Of a DNA stretch of 64,000 nucleotides, positions 44,646 to 53,356 are shown piece after piece. Made by a program: the position numbers and the translations under genes. The notes under the pieces were generated by a model. It saw only the letters and a list, made by a program, of their open reading frames with translations, did no database searches and was not told where the DNA came from. Origin of the DNA: CAWKGV01 sp963849305 (GTDB lineage Bacteria; Pseudomonadota; Alphaproteobacteria; Acetobacterales; Acetobacteraceae); contig CAWKGV010000005.1 in the NCBI GenBank assembly GCA_963849305.1, positions 371,015 to 435,014 on the forward strand, read 5' to 3'. How positions within the stretch are numbered: position 1 is the first letter of the stretch; each line of letters opens with the position of its first letter.

Positions 44646-45443
44646 TCAGTCGTTTGGCTTCCGCCCTTCTATGAAGGCGGAGACGACAAACTCCTCGATT
44701 CTTCGCCCAGGCGCCCAACTGCTTATCAGCTCCCGGCCTTCGGGCTTGAGAGTGACGCAGACATCCACGAAACCTGCTTCCTTGAGCCAGGCCTCGATCC
44801 GCTCCGCAGGCGCCGCACCCGCCACGCAGCCGCATACCAACTCGGGATCTGTTTGCAGTTCGGCCGGCAACGGCGCCGTGTTCACGACATCGGAGATGGC
44901 CAGCCGCCCACCTGGCCTCAGCACACGAAACGCCTCGCGGAACACCTGCGGCTTGTCCGAGACTAGGTTCACCACGCAATTGGAGATCACCACATCCACC
45001 GAGCGGTCGGCGATCGGCAGGTACTCGATCTCCCCGAGCCGGAACTCGATGTTCGCGGAACCGACCTTCGCGGCGTTCCCGCGCGCCTTGTGCAACATTT
45101 CATGGGTCATATCGACGCCGATCACCCGGCCTGTCGGCCCGACTTGCCGTGCGGCGAGAAAGCAGTCGAACCCCGCCCCGCTGCCAAGATCGGCGACGAC
45201 CTCGCCCGATCGGATGGCGGCGATGGCGTGCGGGTTGCCACAGCCGAGACCGAGATTGGCGCCGTCGGGAACCGAAGCGAGATCCGCCTCCGCGTAGCCC
45301 ATCCGCGCGGCTTTCTCAGCCGATGCGGGGCCGGTCGAGACGCCGCAGCACGAGGACGCCGCGCGCGCGCCGCCATCCGCGACGACCTCGGCGATAGCAC
45401 CATACCTTGCGCGGACCAGGTCCTTGATCTCGGTTCGATCCAT
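44646..45443 (-). CDS. arsM: Arsenite methyltransferase ArsM
   Basis: 265 residues. SAM loop VADLGSGAGFDCFLAAR, the ASSCCGVS cysteine pair near residue 40, ISNCVVNLVSDK and LVCGCVAGA supply the cysteines that bind As(III). ATG 45443 follows GAAGGGAAAGG. It turns arsenite into methylated, partly volatile arsenicals. No arsR or pump gene is next to it. Confidence 0.93.
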   Translation of the reverse strand: MDRTEIKDLVRARYGAIAEVVADGGARAASSCCGVSTGPASAEKAARMGYAEADLASVPDGANLGLGCGNPHAIAAIRSGEVVADLGSGAGFDCFLAARQVGPTGRVIGVDMTHEMLHKARGNAAKVGSANIEFRLGEIEYLPIADRSVDVVISNCVVNLVSDKPQVFREAFRVLRPGGRLAISDVVNTAPLPAELQTDPELVCGCVAGAAPAERIEAWLKEAGFVDVCVTLKPEGRELISSWAPGRRIEEFVVSAFIEGRKPND

Positions 45444-45594
45444 AAGCCTTTCCCTTCGTGAACGATTCCCGGGCAAAATCTATGATCGCCCGCCGCCGCG
45501 CGCCACCACTTCGGGGGATCGGCTCGCCGCCGCTTGCGGTTCGTCATGAGGGTCGTTAGGGTTGGAGACCCGTTCCGAACAGGCTCCGACCAGC

Positions 45595-45903
45595 ATGGCA
45601 GCGTCGCCCTCCAGGCCCGCCGCGTCCCCCAGTCCGGCCGAAATGCAGGTGCTCGTGGCCCATGCCGGCCTGAAGCTCAACCCGGGGCAAATCGCCGACC
45701 TCGTCCTGGCCTGGCGTCAGCTTTCCATGCTCGTCGCCAGCATCCCGCGCGAACGGAAGCTTGCTGACGACCAGGCGTTCGTCTTCCGGCTGCCACCCCC
45801 GGCGCCCGTCCGCGAAGCGGCCCGCCCCGCCCAAGAAAAGGAAGCTCAAAGGGGGGGCAAAGCCAAGGCCGCGGCCCGCAAGCGGCCTCGCGCGGGTCGA
45901 TGA
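45595..45903 (+). CDS. Small AtzG/GatC-like subunit (DUF4089-type) of the following amidase
   Basis: 102 residues. After a polar start the core EMQVLVAHAGLKLNPGQIAD, then LVLAWRQLSMLVASIPRERK, resembles the DUF4089 fold of AtzG, which stabilises the amidase AtzE, and distantly GatC. A basic Ala/Lys tail follows. ATGA overlap with the amidase at 45900 supports a two-subunit enzyme. Start ATG 45595 is preferred to a TTG at 45562. Assignment by pattern and context. Confidence 0.65.
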   Translation: MAASPSRPAASPSPAEMQVLVAHAGLKLNPGQIADLVLAWRQLSMLVASIPRERKLADDQAFVFRLPPPAPVREAARPAQEKEAQRGGKAKAAARKRPRAGR

Positions 45904-47291
45904 GGGAGAGCGTCCCGCCCTTCCTCACCATCGCCGAAGCCCATCGGCTGATCGCCGCCAAGAAGCTTTCCCCGGTTGAGCTGACGCGCGCGCTGCTCGG
46001 CCGGATCGCCGCGTCGGACCCGGAGCTGAACGCCTTCATTACCGTTACCGAACGCCAGGCGCTCACCGCCGCCCGCGCTGCGGGGCGGGCGCTGGCGGCG
46101 GACCAGGCTGGGGCGCTGGTCGGCATCCCACTCGCCTACAAGGACATCTATGAGACCGCAGGCGTCCGAACCACCGCGCATTCCCGCCTGTTCGCGCAGA
46201 ACGTGCCTAGCCAGGACGCGGAGCCGGTGCGCCGGCTGGCGGCGGCCGGGGCGGTGATGCTAGGCAAGCTCGCCACGCACGAATTTGCCATTGGTGGCCC
46301 GGCGTTCGACTTACCCTGGCCGCCGGCGCGCAATCCCTGGGACCGTCGGCGCTTCACCGGGGGATCAAGCTCCGGCTCAGGCGCCGCGGTCGCGGCCGGG
46401 CTCGCGCTCGGCGCCTTGGGCTCGGATACCGGTGGCTCGATCCGGCTGCCCGCCGCCTATTGCGGCATCGCCGGGCTCAAGCCCACGCCGGGGCTGGTCT
46501 CGCGGCGCGGCCTGATCCCGCTCGCTCCCAGCCTGGACACGGCCGGCCCGATGGCCTGGACGGCGCAGGACTGCGCCCTGCTGTTGGACGCAATCGCCGG
46601 CCACGACCCCGCCGACCCCGCCTCGGTGCCCGGACCGAAGGTCTCCTATTCCCGCGCGCTGGCGCCATCGGTGAAAGGGCTCAGGGTCGGACTCCTGCGC
46701 CAGTTCTACGAGCGCGACGTGCCGGCCTCCCCCGAGGCGCTGCGCATGATCGCCGAGGCGGTGCGTGTGCTCCGGGATCTCGGCTGCCGGGTCGAGGAGG
46801 CGCGGCTGCCGCCTGTGGACGAGTTCAACGCGGTCGGACGGGTGATCATCAGCGCCGAAGCATATGCGCTGCACGAGCCCATGCTGCGGACGCGCTTGGC
46901 CGAGTATTCGCGCGCGTTCCGTATCCGGGTGCTGGCGGGCGCGCTGATCCGGGCGGCCGATTACATCGCGGCTCAGCGCCGCCGCAGTGAGTTGATCGGC
47001 GTCACGACGAAGCTGTTCGAACGGTTCGATACGCTGGTCTCATTGCCTGCCGCCGGCGCGGCGCCACTGCTGTCCGAGCAGCGGCCTGACGAGGGTTTCG
47101 CCCGTCCGTTCCTGACCACGGTCGCCAACGTCGCCGCTGTCCCCTCGCTCGTGGTCTGCGGCGGCTTCACGGCCGCCGGCCTACCGCTCGGGATCGAGAT
47201 CATGGGGCCGGCCTGGGGCGATGCGACCGTACTTCGCCTCGGCCATCAATTCGAGCGCGCGGCCGGCACGCGCGCGCGCCGACCCGCCTGA
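45900..47291 (+). CDS. Amidase-signature hydrolase (AtzE/GatA-like)
   Basis: 463 residues. Ser-Ser-Lys triad: Lys81 (LAYKDIYET), cis-Ser156 (GGSSSGSG) and nucleophile Ser180 (GSDTGGSIRLPAAYCG). Length and the AEAYALHEPMLRTRLAEYSR segment fit the AtzE/biuret-ureidoamide branch better than GatA. No gatB is near. Substrate not known. Confidence 0.9.
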   Translation: MRESVPPFLTIAEAHRLIAAKKLSPVELTRALLGRIAASDPELNAFITVTERQALTAARAAGRALAADQAGALVGIPLAYKDIYETAGVRTTAHSRLFAQNVPSQDAEPVRRLAAAGAVMLGKLATHEFAIGGPAFDLPWPPARNPWDRRRFTGGSSSGSGAAVAAGLALGALGSDTGGSIRLPAAYCGIAGLKPTPGLVSRRGLIPLAPSLDTAGPMAWTAQDCALLLDAIAGHDPADPASVPGPKVSYSRALAPSVKGLRVGLLRQFYERDVPASPEALRMIAEAVRVLRDLGCRVEEARLPPVDEFNAVGRVIISAEAYALHEPMLRTRLAEYSRAFRIRVLAGALIRAADYIAAQRRRSELIGVTTKLFERFDTLVSLPAAGAAPLLSEQRPDEGFARPFLTTVANVAAVPSLVVCGGFTAAGLPLGIEIMGPAWGDATVLRLGHQFERAAGTRARRPA

Positions 47292-47301
47292 GCAAGCGCT
47301 C

Positions 47302-47766
47302 TTACGCCGTCACAGCTTGCCTTCCGGGGAACGGGCGGCCGGCCCATCCCTGGCTGAGCGGCGACAGGTAATAGAAGGTGATCGTTCGCGACTTGAACTT
47401 CCACTCTCCGTCTACCCGCTGCATGACGTCATCGTAATGCCCGGCGGAAACGTAGGATATTCCATCCGCCGCCGATAGGTATTCGAGCGTGACCCGCCCG
47501 GTCGCCGTGTCGCCGTCCAGATTCACTGTTTCGTTGGTGCAAAAATGCCAAAAATCCGGTGTGGCCTGCCCGAAGCGCGTGAAGAACTCCAGCAACGCGG
47601 CGTGGCCCCGCACCGACTCCAACCCGCTGAACGCCCCGTCTTTGGTGAACAGGGCCACAAACTCGGTCCATTTCCGATCATCCAGCAGGTGGCAGTAGCG
47701 GGCGCGGAGTTGGGAGATCGCGAATTGATCCTCAAGTCGGCGGAGCCGGTCCTCGATTGCGGTCAT
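47302..47766 (-). CDS. SnoaL/NTF2-like protein
   Basis: 154 residues: IEDRLRRLEDQFAISQLRARYCHLLD, FTKDGAFSG and the closing VDGEWKFKSRTITFYYLSPL are the bile-acid-dehydratase/ring-hydroxylating-beta-like NTF2 fold. ATG 47766 follows AAAGGGGG. Convergent with the amidase, 11 bases apart. Catalytic role unknown. Confidence 0.85.
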   Translation of the reverse strand: MTAIEDRLRRLEDQFAISQLRARYCHLLDDRKWTEFVALFTKDGAFSGLESVRGHAALLEFFTRFGQATPDFWHFCTNETVNLDGDTATGRVTLEYLSAADGISYVSAGHYDDVMQRVDGEWKFKSRTITFYYLSPLSQGWAGRPFPGRQAVTA

Positions 47767-47822
47767 CTTGCACCCCCTTTCGCGCATTGTCGGAGCGGGC
47801 CGGCCTGATTGCGTGGCTCGCT

Positions 47823-48389
47823 TCAGCCCTGCCGCATCCTCAGGGTCCAAGCCTTGAAGGCGCTCAACATGGCGGCGATGATGTCGCGGGTCGGCTGGTC
47901 GGTGAGCCTACCCTCCGCGTCGAACTTGCCCGCGGCCATGGTGATCATCACCTCCGGCCGGTTTAGGACATAGCCGTTCATGAACACGAAGGATTGCCGC
48001 AGGTGGTATTGGGCGCGGGCGGTGCCGAGCAGGCTGGGGCTGGCACCCATGATCGCGACGGGCTTGCCGTCGAACGGCGGCTCCGGCGGGCGCGAAACCC
48101 AGTCGATCGCGTTCTTCAGCACCCCGGGCACCGAGTAGTTGTATTCCGGCGTGACCAGCAGCACGCCGTCCGCCTCCTTCACCCTACGGCGCAATTGCTC
48201 GACCGGCGCTGGGAAGCCCCGCTGCTTCACGTCTTCGTTGTAGAGTGGGATCGGCGCGATATCGAAGGTTTCGATCCGCATGCCCTCGGGCACCAGCTCC
48301 TGGGCCGCGCGGAGCGCCGCGGCGTTCAGTGAGCCGCGCCGCAGGCTGCCGGCGATGCCAAGAATGCGTAGCGTGCCGCCGTCGCTCAT
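47823..48389 (-). CDS. NAD(P)H-dependent FMN reductase
   Basis: 188 residues: ILGIAGSLRRGSLNAAALRAA binds the FMN phosphate, and LLVTPEYNYSVPGVLKNAIDWVSR is the family signature. ATG 48389 keeps a reasonable distance from GAGGGG; ATG 48398 is three codons earlier but only two bases from it. Quinone or azo reductase type activity is likely. Confidence 0.92.
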   Translation of the reverse strand: MSDGGTLRILGIAGSLRRGSLNAAALRAAQELVPEGMRIETFDIAPIPLYNEDVKQRGFPAPVEQLRRRVKEADGVLLVTPEYNYSVPGVLKNAIDWVSRPPEPPFDGKPVAIMGASPSLLGTARAQYHLRQSFVFMNGYVLNRPEVMITMAAGKFDAEGRLTDQPTRDIIAAMLSAFKAWTLRMRQG

Positions 48390-48617
48390 GTTGCCCATGA
48401 CCCCTCGACCCCGATTGTTCACCTGCGCGCAGTATATCGCGGGCCGGCTGGCCGCGCGCAATCACGTCAATTGGGCGCCAAACAGCAGGTTGGGCTCCCT
48501 ACTCTCTGTGCTTTCGGAATAGGTTTACATGTGTATTGATTGAGGGTATAGGACAGTCATCACGCCTTGGTGAAACCGCACAGCGCCGGCCGCCAGCATG
48601 TCCGGCAGAAGGGTCGG

Positions 48618-48995
48618 ATGGGCAAGAAGCTTCTGGTGATCGACGATCAGAGCGGCATCGTCAGGGCGGTGGGCCTGGTCGCGAGCGAACTTGGCTATGA
48701 GACGCGCGGACTTAGCGATCCGGGGCAAGCGGTCGATGTGTTCGTCGAATTCATGCCTGACGTTCTCATACTGGACATGGTGATGCCGGAGAAGGATGGG
48801 ATCGACGTCCTGCACGAGATCATGCTGACCGGCTTGGCCACAAGACTAGTGCTAACCTCGGGGTTGAGCCAATCATATCTCCGACTAGCCGAGCAGGTCG
48901 CGCGCTTCCACACTGCGGAGCACGTCACGCTTCTGCGGAAGCCGTTCCGGCGCGAGGATCTAATCAAGGTGTTGCAGGACGTGGTGGCGGCCTAA
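48618..48995 (+). CDS. Single-domain response regulator (CheY-like)
   Basis: 125 residues: acidic pair in LLVIDDQ, phospho-acceptor Asp53 (LILDMVMPEKDG), Thr/Ser switch LVLTSG and Lys108 (LLRKPFR). No output domain and no histidine kinase next to it, so it must work with unlinked partners. ATG 48618 follows AGAAGGG. Confidence 0.92.
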   Translation: MGKKLLVIDDQSGIVRAVGLVASELGYETRGLSDPGQAVDVFVEFMPDVLILDMVMPEKDGIDVLHEIMLTGLATRLVLTSGLSQSYLRLAEQVARFHTAEHVTLLRKPFRREDLIKVLQDVVAA

Positions 48996-49107
48996 GCATC
49001 GGCGGCAACCGCTTCGACCACCGGGGGAACCCCCGCCTCACGACGGCGTTCGTCGGGAGTTGCCCCAGATGGGGCCGCCACTCGCATCAACGCTGGGGTC
49101 AGCAGCA

Positions 49108-49329
49108 ATGATCCGCGAAAGCGTCATCCTCGCCGCCCTGGCCGTGCTCAGCGCACCCGCGCTGGCGAGCGCCAGGCCCAACGTTGCGTCGCCCGTCGAA
49201 GGTCAAACGCCGGCGCCGCCATTCTCGATCTCACCGGGCCAGATCCATACGAAGGCTTCCCGTATCGTCGCAGAACAAAGCGCGAAACAAGTTGTTCAAT
49301 CCGGGGCGCGCGGAACCCGCGCCGGATGA
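49108..49329 (+). CDS. Possible small secreted protein (73 aa)
   Basis: ATG 49108 (MIRESVILAALAVLSAPALASA) looks like a signal peptide followed by 50 polar residues. No good ribosome site and no family, so the call is tentative. A hairpin region follows. Confidence 0.3.
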   Translation: MIRESVILAALAVLSAPALASARPNVASPVEGQTPAPPFSISPGQIHTKASRIVAEQSAKQVVQSGARGTRAG

Positions 49330-49411
49330 AGCCTGGCCACCAACAATTGCCGGCGAGGCCGAGCAGCGACCCCAACCTCGCCAAATAGAGAGGCAAAAAG
49401 GGGACTTGCAG

Positions 49412-49520
49412 GACGCAGCCCGGCGTCCATATGACCCGTTGCAGCGGGTCGGCTCCGCCGGGTCGCTGTGTTCGACGTTTCCTCCCTAAACTTGGCGGCG
49501 CCTTGGGCGCCGCCATTTTG
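49412..49520 (+). ncRNA. Candidate small RNA or structured 3' region with three hairpins
   Basis: In 110 bases without a gene: GACGC/GCGTC stem (49412-49427), GACCCG/CGGGTC stem (49433-49450), and the terminator hairpin at 49494. The compact series ending in an intrinsic terminator looks like a small RNA or the end of a leader, but no known RNA family is recognised and no promoter is clear. Confidence 0.3.
49494..49520 (+). terminator. Intrinsic terminator
   Basis: GGCGGCGCC, loop TTG, GGCGCCGCC, then ATTTTGTT. Perfect 9-base stem and T-run on the plus strand, 75 bases before the ThiF/MoeB gene. Confidence 0.8.
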
Positions 49521-49594
49521 TTCGGGGAGCAAGCGTCCGGCATCGTACAAGCCGGCTGCTGGCGCGACAAGGGCGGCGCGCCTATTCTCTTCGC

Positions 49595-50422
49595 ATGGAC
49601 GTTGATTTCTCCGAAGACGAGATCACCCGCTACTCGCGCCACATCTTGCTGCGCGAGTTGGGCGGCGTGGGGCAGGCACGGCTCCGGGCCGCGCGCGTGC
49701 TGGTGATCGGTGCCGGCGGGCTCGGCTGCCCGCTGCTGCTCTATCTGGCCGCCGCCGGCGTCGGCACGATCGGCATTGTCGATGACGATCGCGTCGAGCT
49801 GTCGAACCTTCAGCGCCAGATCGCGCACACAACCAGCCGGCTTGGCGCCTTCAAGGTTGCCTCCGCGGCCGAGGCTGCCGGCGCGATCAACCCCGGCGTG
49901 CGCATCGAGCGCCATGCCCTGCGCCTCACGGCTGACAACGCCGCCGCGCTGATCGCGCGCTACGACATAATCTGCGACGGCACCGACAACTTCGCCACGC
50001 GCTTCCTGGTGGCCGATGCCTGCGTGCTCGGTCGCCGTACCCTGGTCTCCGCCGCTGTCCTTCGCTTCGAGGGCCAGCTTTCGGTTTTCAAGCCGCACGC
50101 GTCCGCCGGCGGGCCGTGCTATCGCTGCCTCTATCCCGAGCCGCCACCGCCAGGGATGGTGCCGAGTTGCAGCGAGGCCGGCGTGCTCGGGGCCGTGACC
50201 GGGGTGATGGGCACATTGCAGGCAACCGAGACACTCAAGGAGATCCTAGAGATAGGCGAGAGCCTGTCAGGACGGCTGTTGATCTGGGACGCGCTGGCGA
50301 CCCGGTTCCGCACTGTGAAGTTGCGGGCCGATCCGACCTGCGCGCTGTGCGGCCCGAGCCCCACCATCTTGGACTTGTCACTGCACGGCGACGCCGCGGC
50401 ACCTTCCTGTGCCCTCGTCTGA
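49595..50422 (+). CDS. ThiF/MoeB/HesA-family adenylyltransferase
   Basis: 275 residues: VLVIGAGGLGCPLLLYLAAAG ATP loop, IVDDDRVELSNLQRQIAHT, and the zinc cysteines GPCYRCLYPEPPP and PTCALCGPS. Activates the C-terminal glycine of a ubiquitin-like sulfur carrier for molybdopterin or thiamin. It overlaps the DsrE-family gene, a sulfur-transfer partner. Confidence 0.93.
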   Translation: MDVDFSEDEITRYSRHILLRELGGVGQARLRAARVLVIGAGGLGCPLLLYLAAAGVGTIGIVDDDRVELSNLQRQIAHTTSRLGAFKVASAAEAAGAINPGVRIERHALRLTADNAAALIARYDIICDGTDNFATRFLVADACVLGRRTLVSAAVLRFEGQLSVFKPHASAGGPCYRCLYPEPPPPGMVPSCSEAGVLGAVTGVMGTLQATETLKEILEIGESLSGRLLIWDALATRFRTVKLRADPTCALCGPSPTILDLSLHGDAAAPSCALV

Positions 50423-50804
50423 TCGCGAGCCGGCCAGACTTGGCATCCTGCTGCTGTCGGGCGAGCACGACCGCGCGCATTATGCCTTCGTGCTTGCCGC
50501 TGGGGCCGCCGCGATCGGCAGGCAGGTGGTATTGTTCGCCACCAATGCTGGCTGCCGGGCCTTGCTCGCGGACTGCTCCAGACTAGGGGACGCCGAACGC
50601 GACCAGCGCGTGCAAGCGGCGGGCGTGGCGGGGCTGGCGGAGCTGCGCGAGGCGGCGAGCGAGCTTGGCGTACGCATGATCGCCTGCGAGGCGGGATTGC
50701 GCGCCGAGGGGCTTGGGCAGACGGGGTTGTGGCGAGGCGTCGAAGTTGCGGGCGTGGCGACGTTCCTGGCTGAGATCGGCACCGGCCAGATCGTCACGCT
50801 CTGA
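50409..50804 (+). CDS. DsrE-family protein
   Basis: 131 residues from GTG 50409, 14 bases inside the ThiF/MoeB gene. GILLLSGEHDRAHYAFVLAAGAAAIG and MIACEAGLRAEGLGQTGL with a candidate sulfur-carrying Cys mark the DsrE/DsrF-like fold. Coupling to an E1-like enzyme suggests a sulfur relay. Confidence 0.85.
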   Translation: MPSSDREPARLGILLLSGEHDRAHYAFVLAAGAAAIGRQVVLFATNAGCRALLADCSRLGDAERDQRVQAAGVAGLAELREAASELGVRMIACEAGLRAEGLGQTGLWRGVEVAGVATFLAEIGTGQIVTL

Positions 50805-50850
50805 GACTGAACGCTTGACCCGGTTCGGGCCGGTTTGGCATTGAAGCCGA

Positions 50851-51648
50851 ATGGCCCTCCCGCGATCGGGCACGGCGTGCCGTGTCGCATTCCTGCTGCT
50901 CTTCGCGGCGCCCGTAGCCTGGGCTCAGAGCAACAGCCAGCCGGACGGCACGCCGCTTGCGCTGCCCGCGCACCGAACGGCGGCGAAGCCGGTCCACGCC
51001 AGTGCAGCGCCGCCGCGCAAGCCGACCCATATGCCGCCAAAGAAGCCTACAGCGCCGCACGCATCCGCCCGCTTGGCGAGCAAGCGCGCCGCGACCAAGC
51101 CAAAGCCGCTGACCCCGCCGACGGCGACGGCGACCAAGGCGCGCGCACCGTCAGGGGGATCCCCCGCCAAATCCGCCGAACCCCGCGCGCTCGTGCCAGC
51201 GGACGTTTCCAAGGGCAGCGTCACAGGCCTGCCATTGCCGCGTTTCGCCGCCTTGCGCGCCGATGACGTTAACCTGCGCGCCGGCCCCGGCACCCGCTAC
51301 CCGATTGACTGGCTATACAAGCGGCGCGGCCTGCCGGTGGAGATCGATCGGGAATTCGAGGTCTGGCGGCTGGTCACGGCGCCGGACGGCACCAAGGGCT
51401 GGGTGCATGAAGCGACGCTGACGGGGCGACGCGACTTCCTGGTGCTTGGCGCCGACCGGACGCTGCGCGCCGAGCCGCGGGACGCGGCCCGCGCGGTCGC
51501 TATCCTGAAGCCGGGCGTGGTTGGGCGCATCCGCGCCTGCGCGGCGGGCTCGCAGTGGTGCCGGCTCGAGGTCGGCAACCGGATCGGCTGGCTGAAGCGC
51601 GATGAGTTCTGGGGCACCAAGCCCGGCGAGGCAGTTGCGGCGGGGTGA
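50851..51648 (+). CDS. Secreted SH3-domain protein
   Basis: 265 residues. Signal peptide ending VAWAQ, then an 80-residue Pro/Ala/Lys linker, then two SH3-like repeats of the DUF1058 type (DDVNLRAGPGTRYPIDWLY and GADRTLRAEPRDAARAVAIL). Probably binds the cell wall in the periplasm. Common in alphaproteobacteria beside small-molecule reductases. Confidence 0.9.
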   Translation: MALPRSGTACRVAFLLLFAAPVAWAQSNSQPDGTPLALPAHRTAAKPVHASAAPPRKPTHMPPKKPTAPHASARLASKRAATKPKPLTPPTATATKARAPSGGSPAKSAEPRALVPADVSKGSVTGLPLPRFAALRADDVNLRAGPGTRYPIDWLYKRRGLPVEIDREFEVWRLVTAPDGTKGWVHEATLTGRRDFLVLGADRTLRAEPRDAARAVAILKPGVVGRIRACAAGSQWCRLEVGNRIGWLKRDEFWGTKPGEAVAAG

Positions 51649-51807
51649 GACGATGGCGACATAAGCCCGAGGTTGCTCCGCTTGCTGGTGAGCTTGTCAT
51701 TCCGAGGCACACCGCCAACACTTTCGTCGTCGCCCACTTGAAGGACCGGCTACGTGTTGGCGGCATCGCAGACTAGAGCCCCTTCCCCGGCCGGCAAGGA
51801 GACGACC

Positions 51808-52761
51808 ATGCGCTTCCTCATCGTCGGCGCTGGCGCGATCGGCGGCTATTTTGGCGGTCGGCTCCTGGAGGCCGGCCGAGATGTAACTTTCCTAGTGCGC
51901 CCGCGGCGTGCGGTGGAACTCGCGAAGACCGGACTTGCGATCCGCAGCCGCTTCGGCGACGCCGCGCTGCTTGCGCCGCCTCACCTATCCGCGGGCACGC
52001 TGACGGAGCCGTTCGACGTCATCCTGCTGAGCTGCAAGGCCTATGACCTGGAAGGCGCGATGGACTCCTGCGCCTCAGCGGTCGGGCCGCATAGCGCGAT
52101 TCTGCCCTTGCTCAACGGCATGCGCCACCTCGACGCGCTCGACGCACGCTTCGGCCCTGACCGGGTGCTGGGCGGGGAGTGCGTGATCTCGACCACCCTC
52201 GACCCGGACGGCCGGGTCATCCATCTGAACGACGCCCACACGCTACTATTCGGAGAGAGGGACCGCGCCCGCTCCAACCGCACCGATGCCATCGCGGCAG
52301 CGTTTGCCGGAGCCAAGTTCGACGGCCGCCGCAGCGAGGCAATCCTGCAAGAGATGTGGGAAAAGTGGGTGTTCATCGCCGCGTGCGCCGGGATTAACTG
52401 CCTGATGCGCGCCGCAGTGGGGGACATTGTGGCGGCAGGCGCGGCGGAACTAGCCGGCGCACTGCTTGACGAATGCGCTACCGTCGCCGCGCGCCAGGGT
52501 TTCCCGCCGCGACAGGATTTCCTCGACCGTACCCATCGGATGTTCACCAGGCCCGGCTCGCCCATGACCGCTTCGATGCTGCGGGACATCGAGCGCGGCG
52601 CCCCGATCGAGGCCGACCACATTCTGGGCGACCTGCTGCGCCGTGGCGGCGAGGAGACGGCGGCCGATCGCCACTCCCTGCTGCGCATCGCCTACGCCCA
52701 CCTGAAGGCCTACGAGGCCCGGCGGGCGCGAGAGCAAGCCGCGCAGCCGCATGAAGTATAG
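51808..52761 (+). CDS. Ketopantoate reductase family protein (PanE/ApbA)
   Basis: 317 residues. Nucleotide loop FLIVGAGAIGGYFGGRLLEAG, VILLSCKAYDLEGAM and the catalytic Lys region LQEMWEKWVFIAACAGINCLMR. ATG 51808 follows AAGGAGA. May reduce ketopantoate for CoA synthesis or act on another 2-oxoacid; paralogues are frequent. Confidence 0.9.
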   Translation: MRFLIVGAGAIGGYFGGRLLEAGRDVTFLVRPRRAVELAKTGLAIRSRFGDAALLAPPHLSAGTLTEPFDVILLSCKAYDLEGAMDSCASAVGPHSAILPLLNGMRHLDALDARFGPDRVLGGECVISTTLDPDGRVIHLNDAHTLLFGERDRARSNRTDAIAAAFAGAKFDGRRSEAILQEMWEKWVFIAACAGINCLMRAAVGDIVAAGAAELAGALLDECATVAARQGFPPRQDFLDRTHRMFTRPGSPMTASMLRDIERGAPIEADHILGDLLRRGGEETAADRHSLLRIAYAHLKAYEARRAREQAAQPHEV

Positions 52762-53282
52762 GCGTCGCGGCCGGGGCTACAACCAAGCCACCAGGCGACG
52801 GAATGGCCGCCACGTCGCTTTCCGCGGGACGGAAGCAACCCGGAGCCGTCAGAATGTCGGCGCAAGATAGAAATGTCACCCGGCGCGCAAAGTAGAGATG
52901 ACACCCCACAGGCTGCGGACACACTTGTGCGAAACGGCATCTCAACCAAACGCGGGGTGAGGGCGAGGGGGTCAAGGGCCAAAGCCGGCTGGCCGGTGCG
53001 CGCAGCTCAGCCTTGAGGCCCTCAGCATCATGAGGCGGCCGTGCGCCCGTCCGAACGGCGTCGCACCGGTCGGCGACTGGCAGCTTCGATCTGGATTAGA
53101 CGGAGGCGCTGTGACCCTGTCGCGTCGCGGTCGGCCCTTCGTCGGCTGACCCGGCGCTTCCAAATTATTCGGTGGCCGTTGGCGGGCAGGGTCGTAACGG
53201 CGACGATTCGGTGTAGGCCGCCTGCTGCTCTTTCACCAACGCCAGCGCCGCACCTGACCGCTTATTCTCCACGATCGCGCCC
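52762..53282. other. 520-base gap with IS remnants, no intact gene
   Basis: Contains the direct repeats at 52860-52906. Antisense near 53190-53290 a short frame (AIVENKRSGAALALVKEQQA, ending PPTATE) may be the tail of a lost transposon gene, but I cannot assign it. No tRNA or attachment site is visible. It leads directly into the IS3 element. Confidence 0.4.
52860..52906. repeat. Two imperfect direct repeats resembling IS-end sequences
   Basis: GCGCAAgaTAGAaATGtCAC and GCGCAAagTAGAgATGaCAC agree at 18 of 22 positions, 25 bases apart. Multiple terminal repeats of this kind are typical of IS21-like ends. No transposase of that type is nearby, so this would be a stranded end. Confidence 0.4.
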
Positions 53283-53356
53283 GTGAAGTGGACCCCGGAT
53301 TTGGGACCGGTGGCTTAGTTGGAGGTCTGCCGTTCCGTTGCTAGACGGAGCGGACC

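Noticed and set aside
53041..53290. Short open frames before the IS3 element
   Set aside because: Arginine-rich composition typical of GC shadows, no ribosome site and no recognisable domain.
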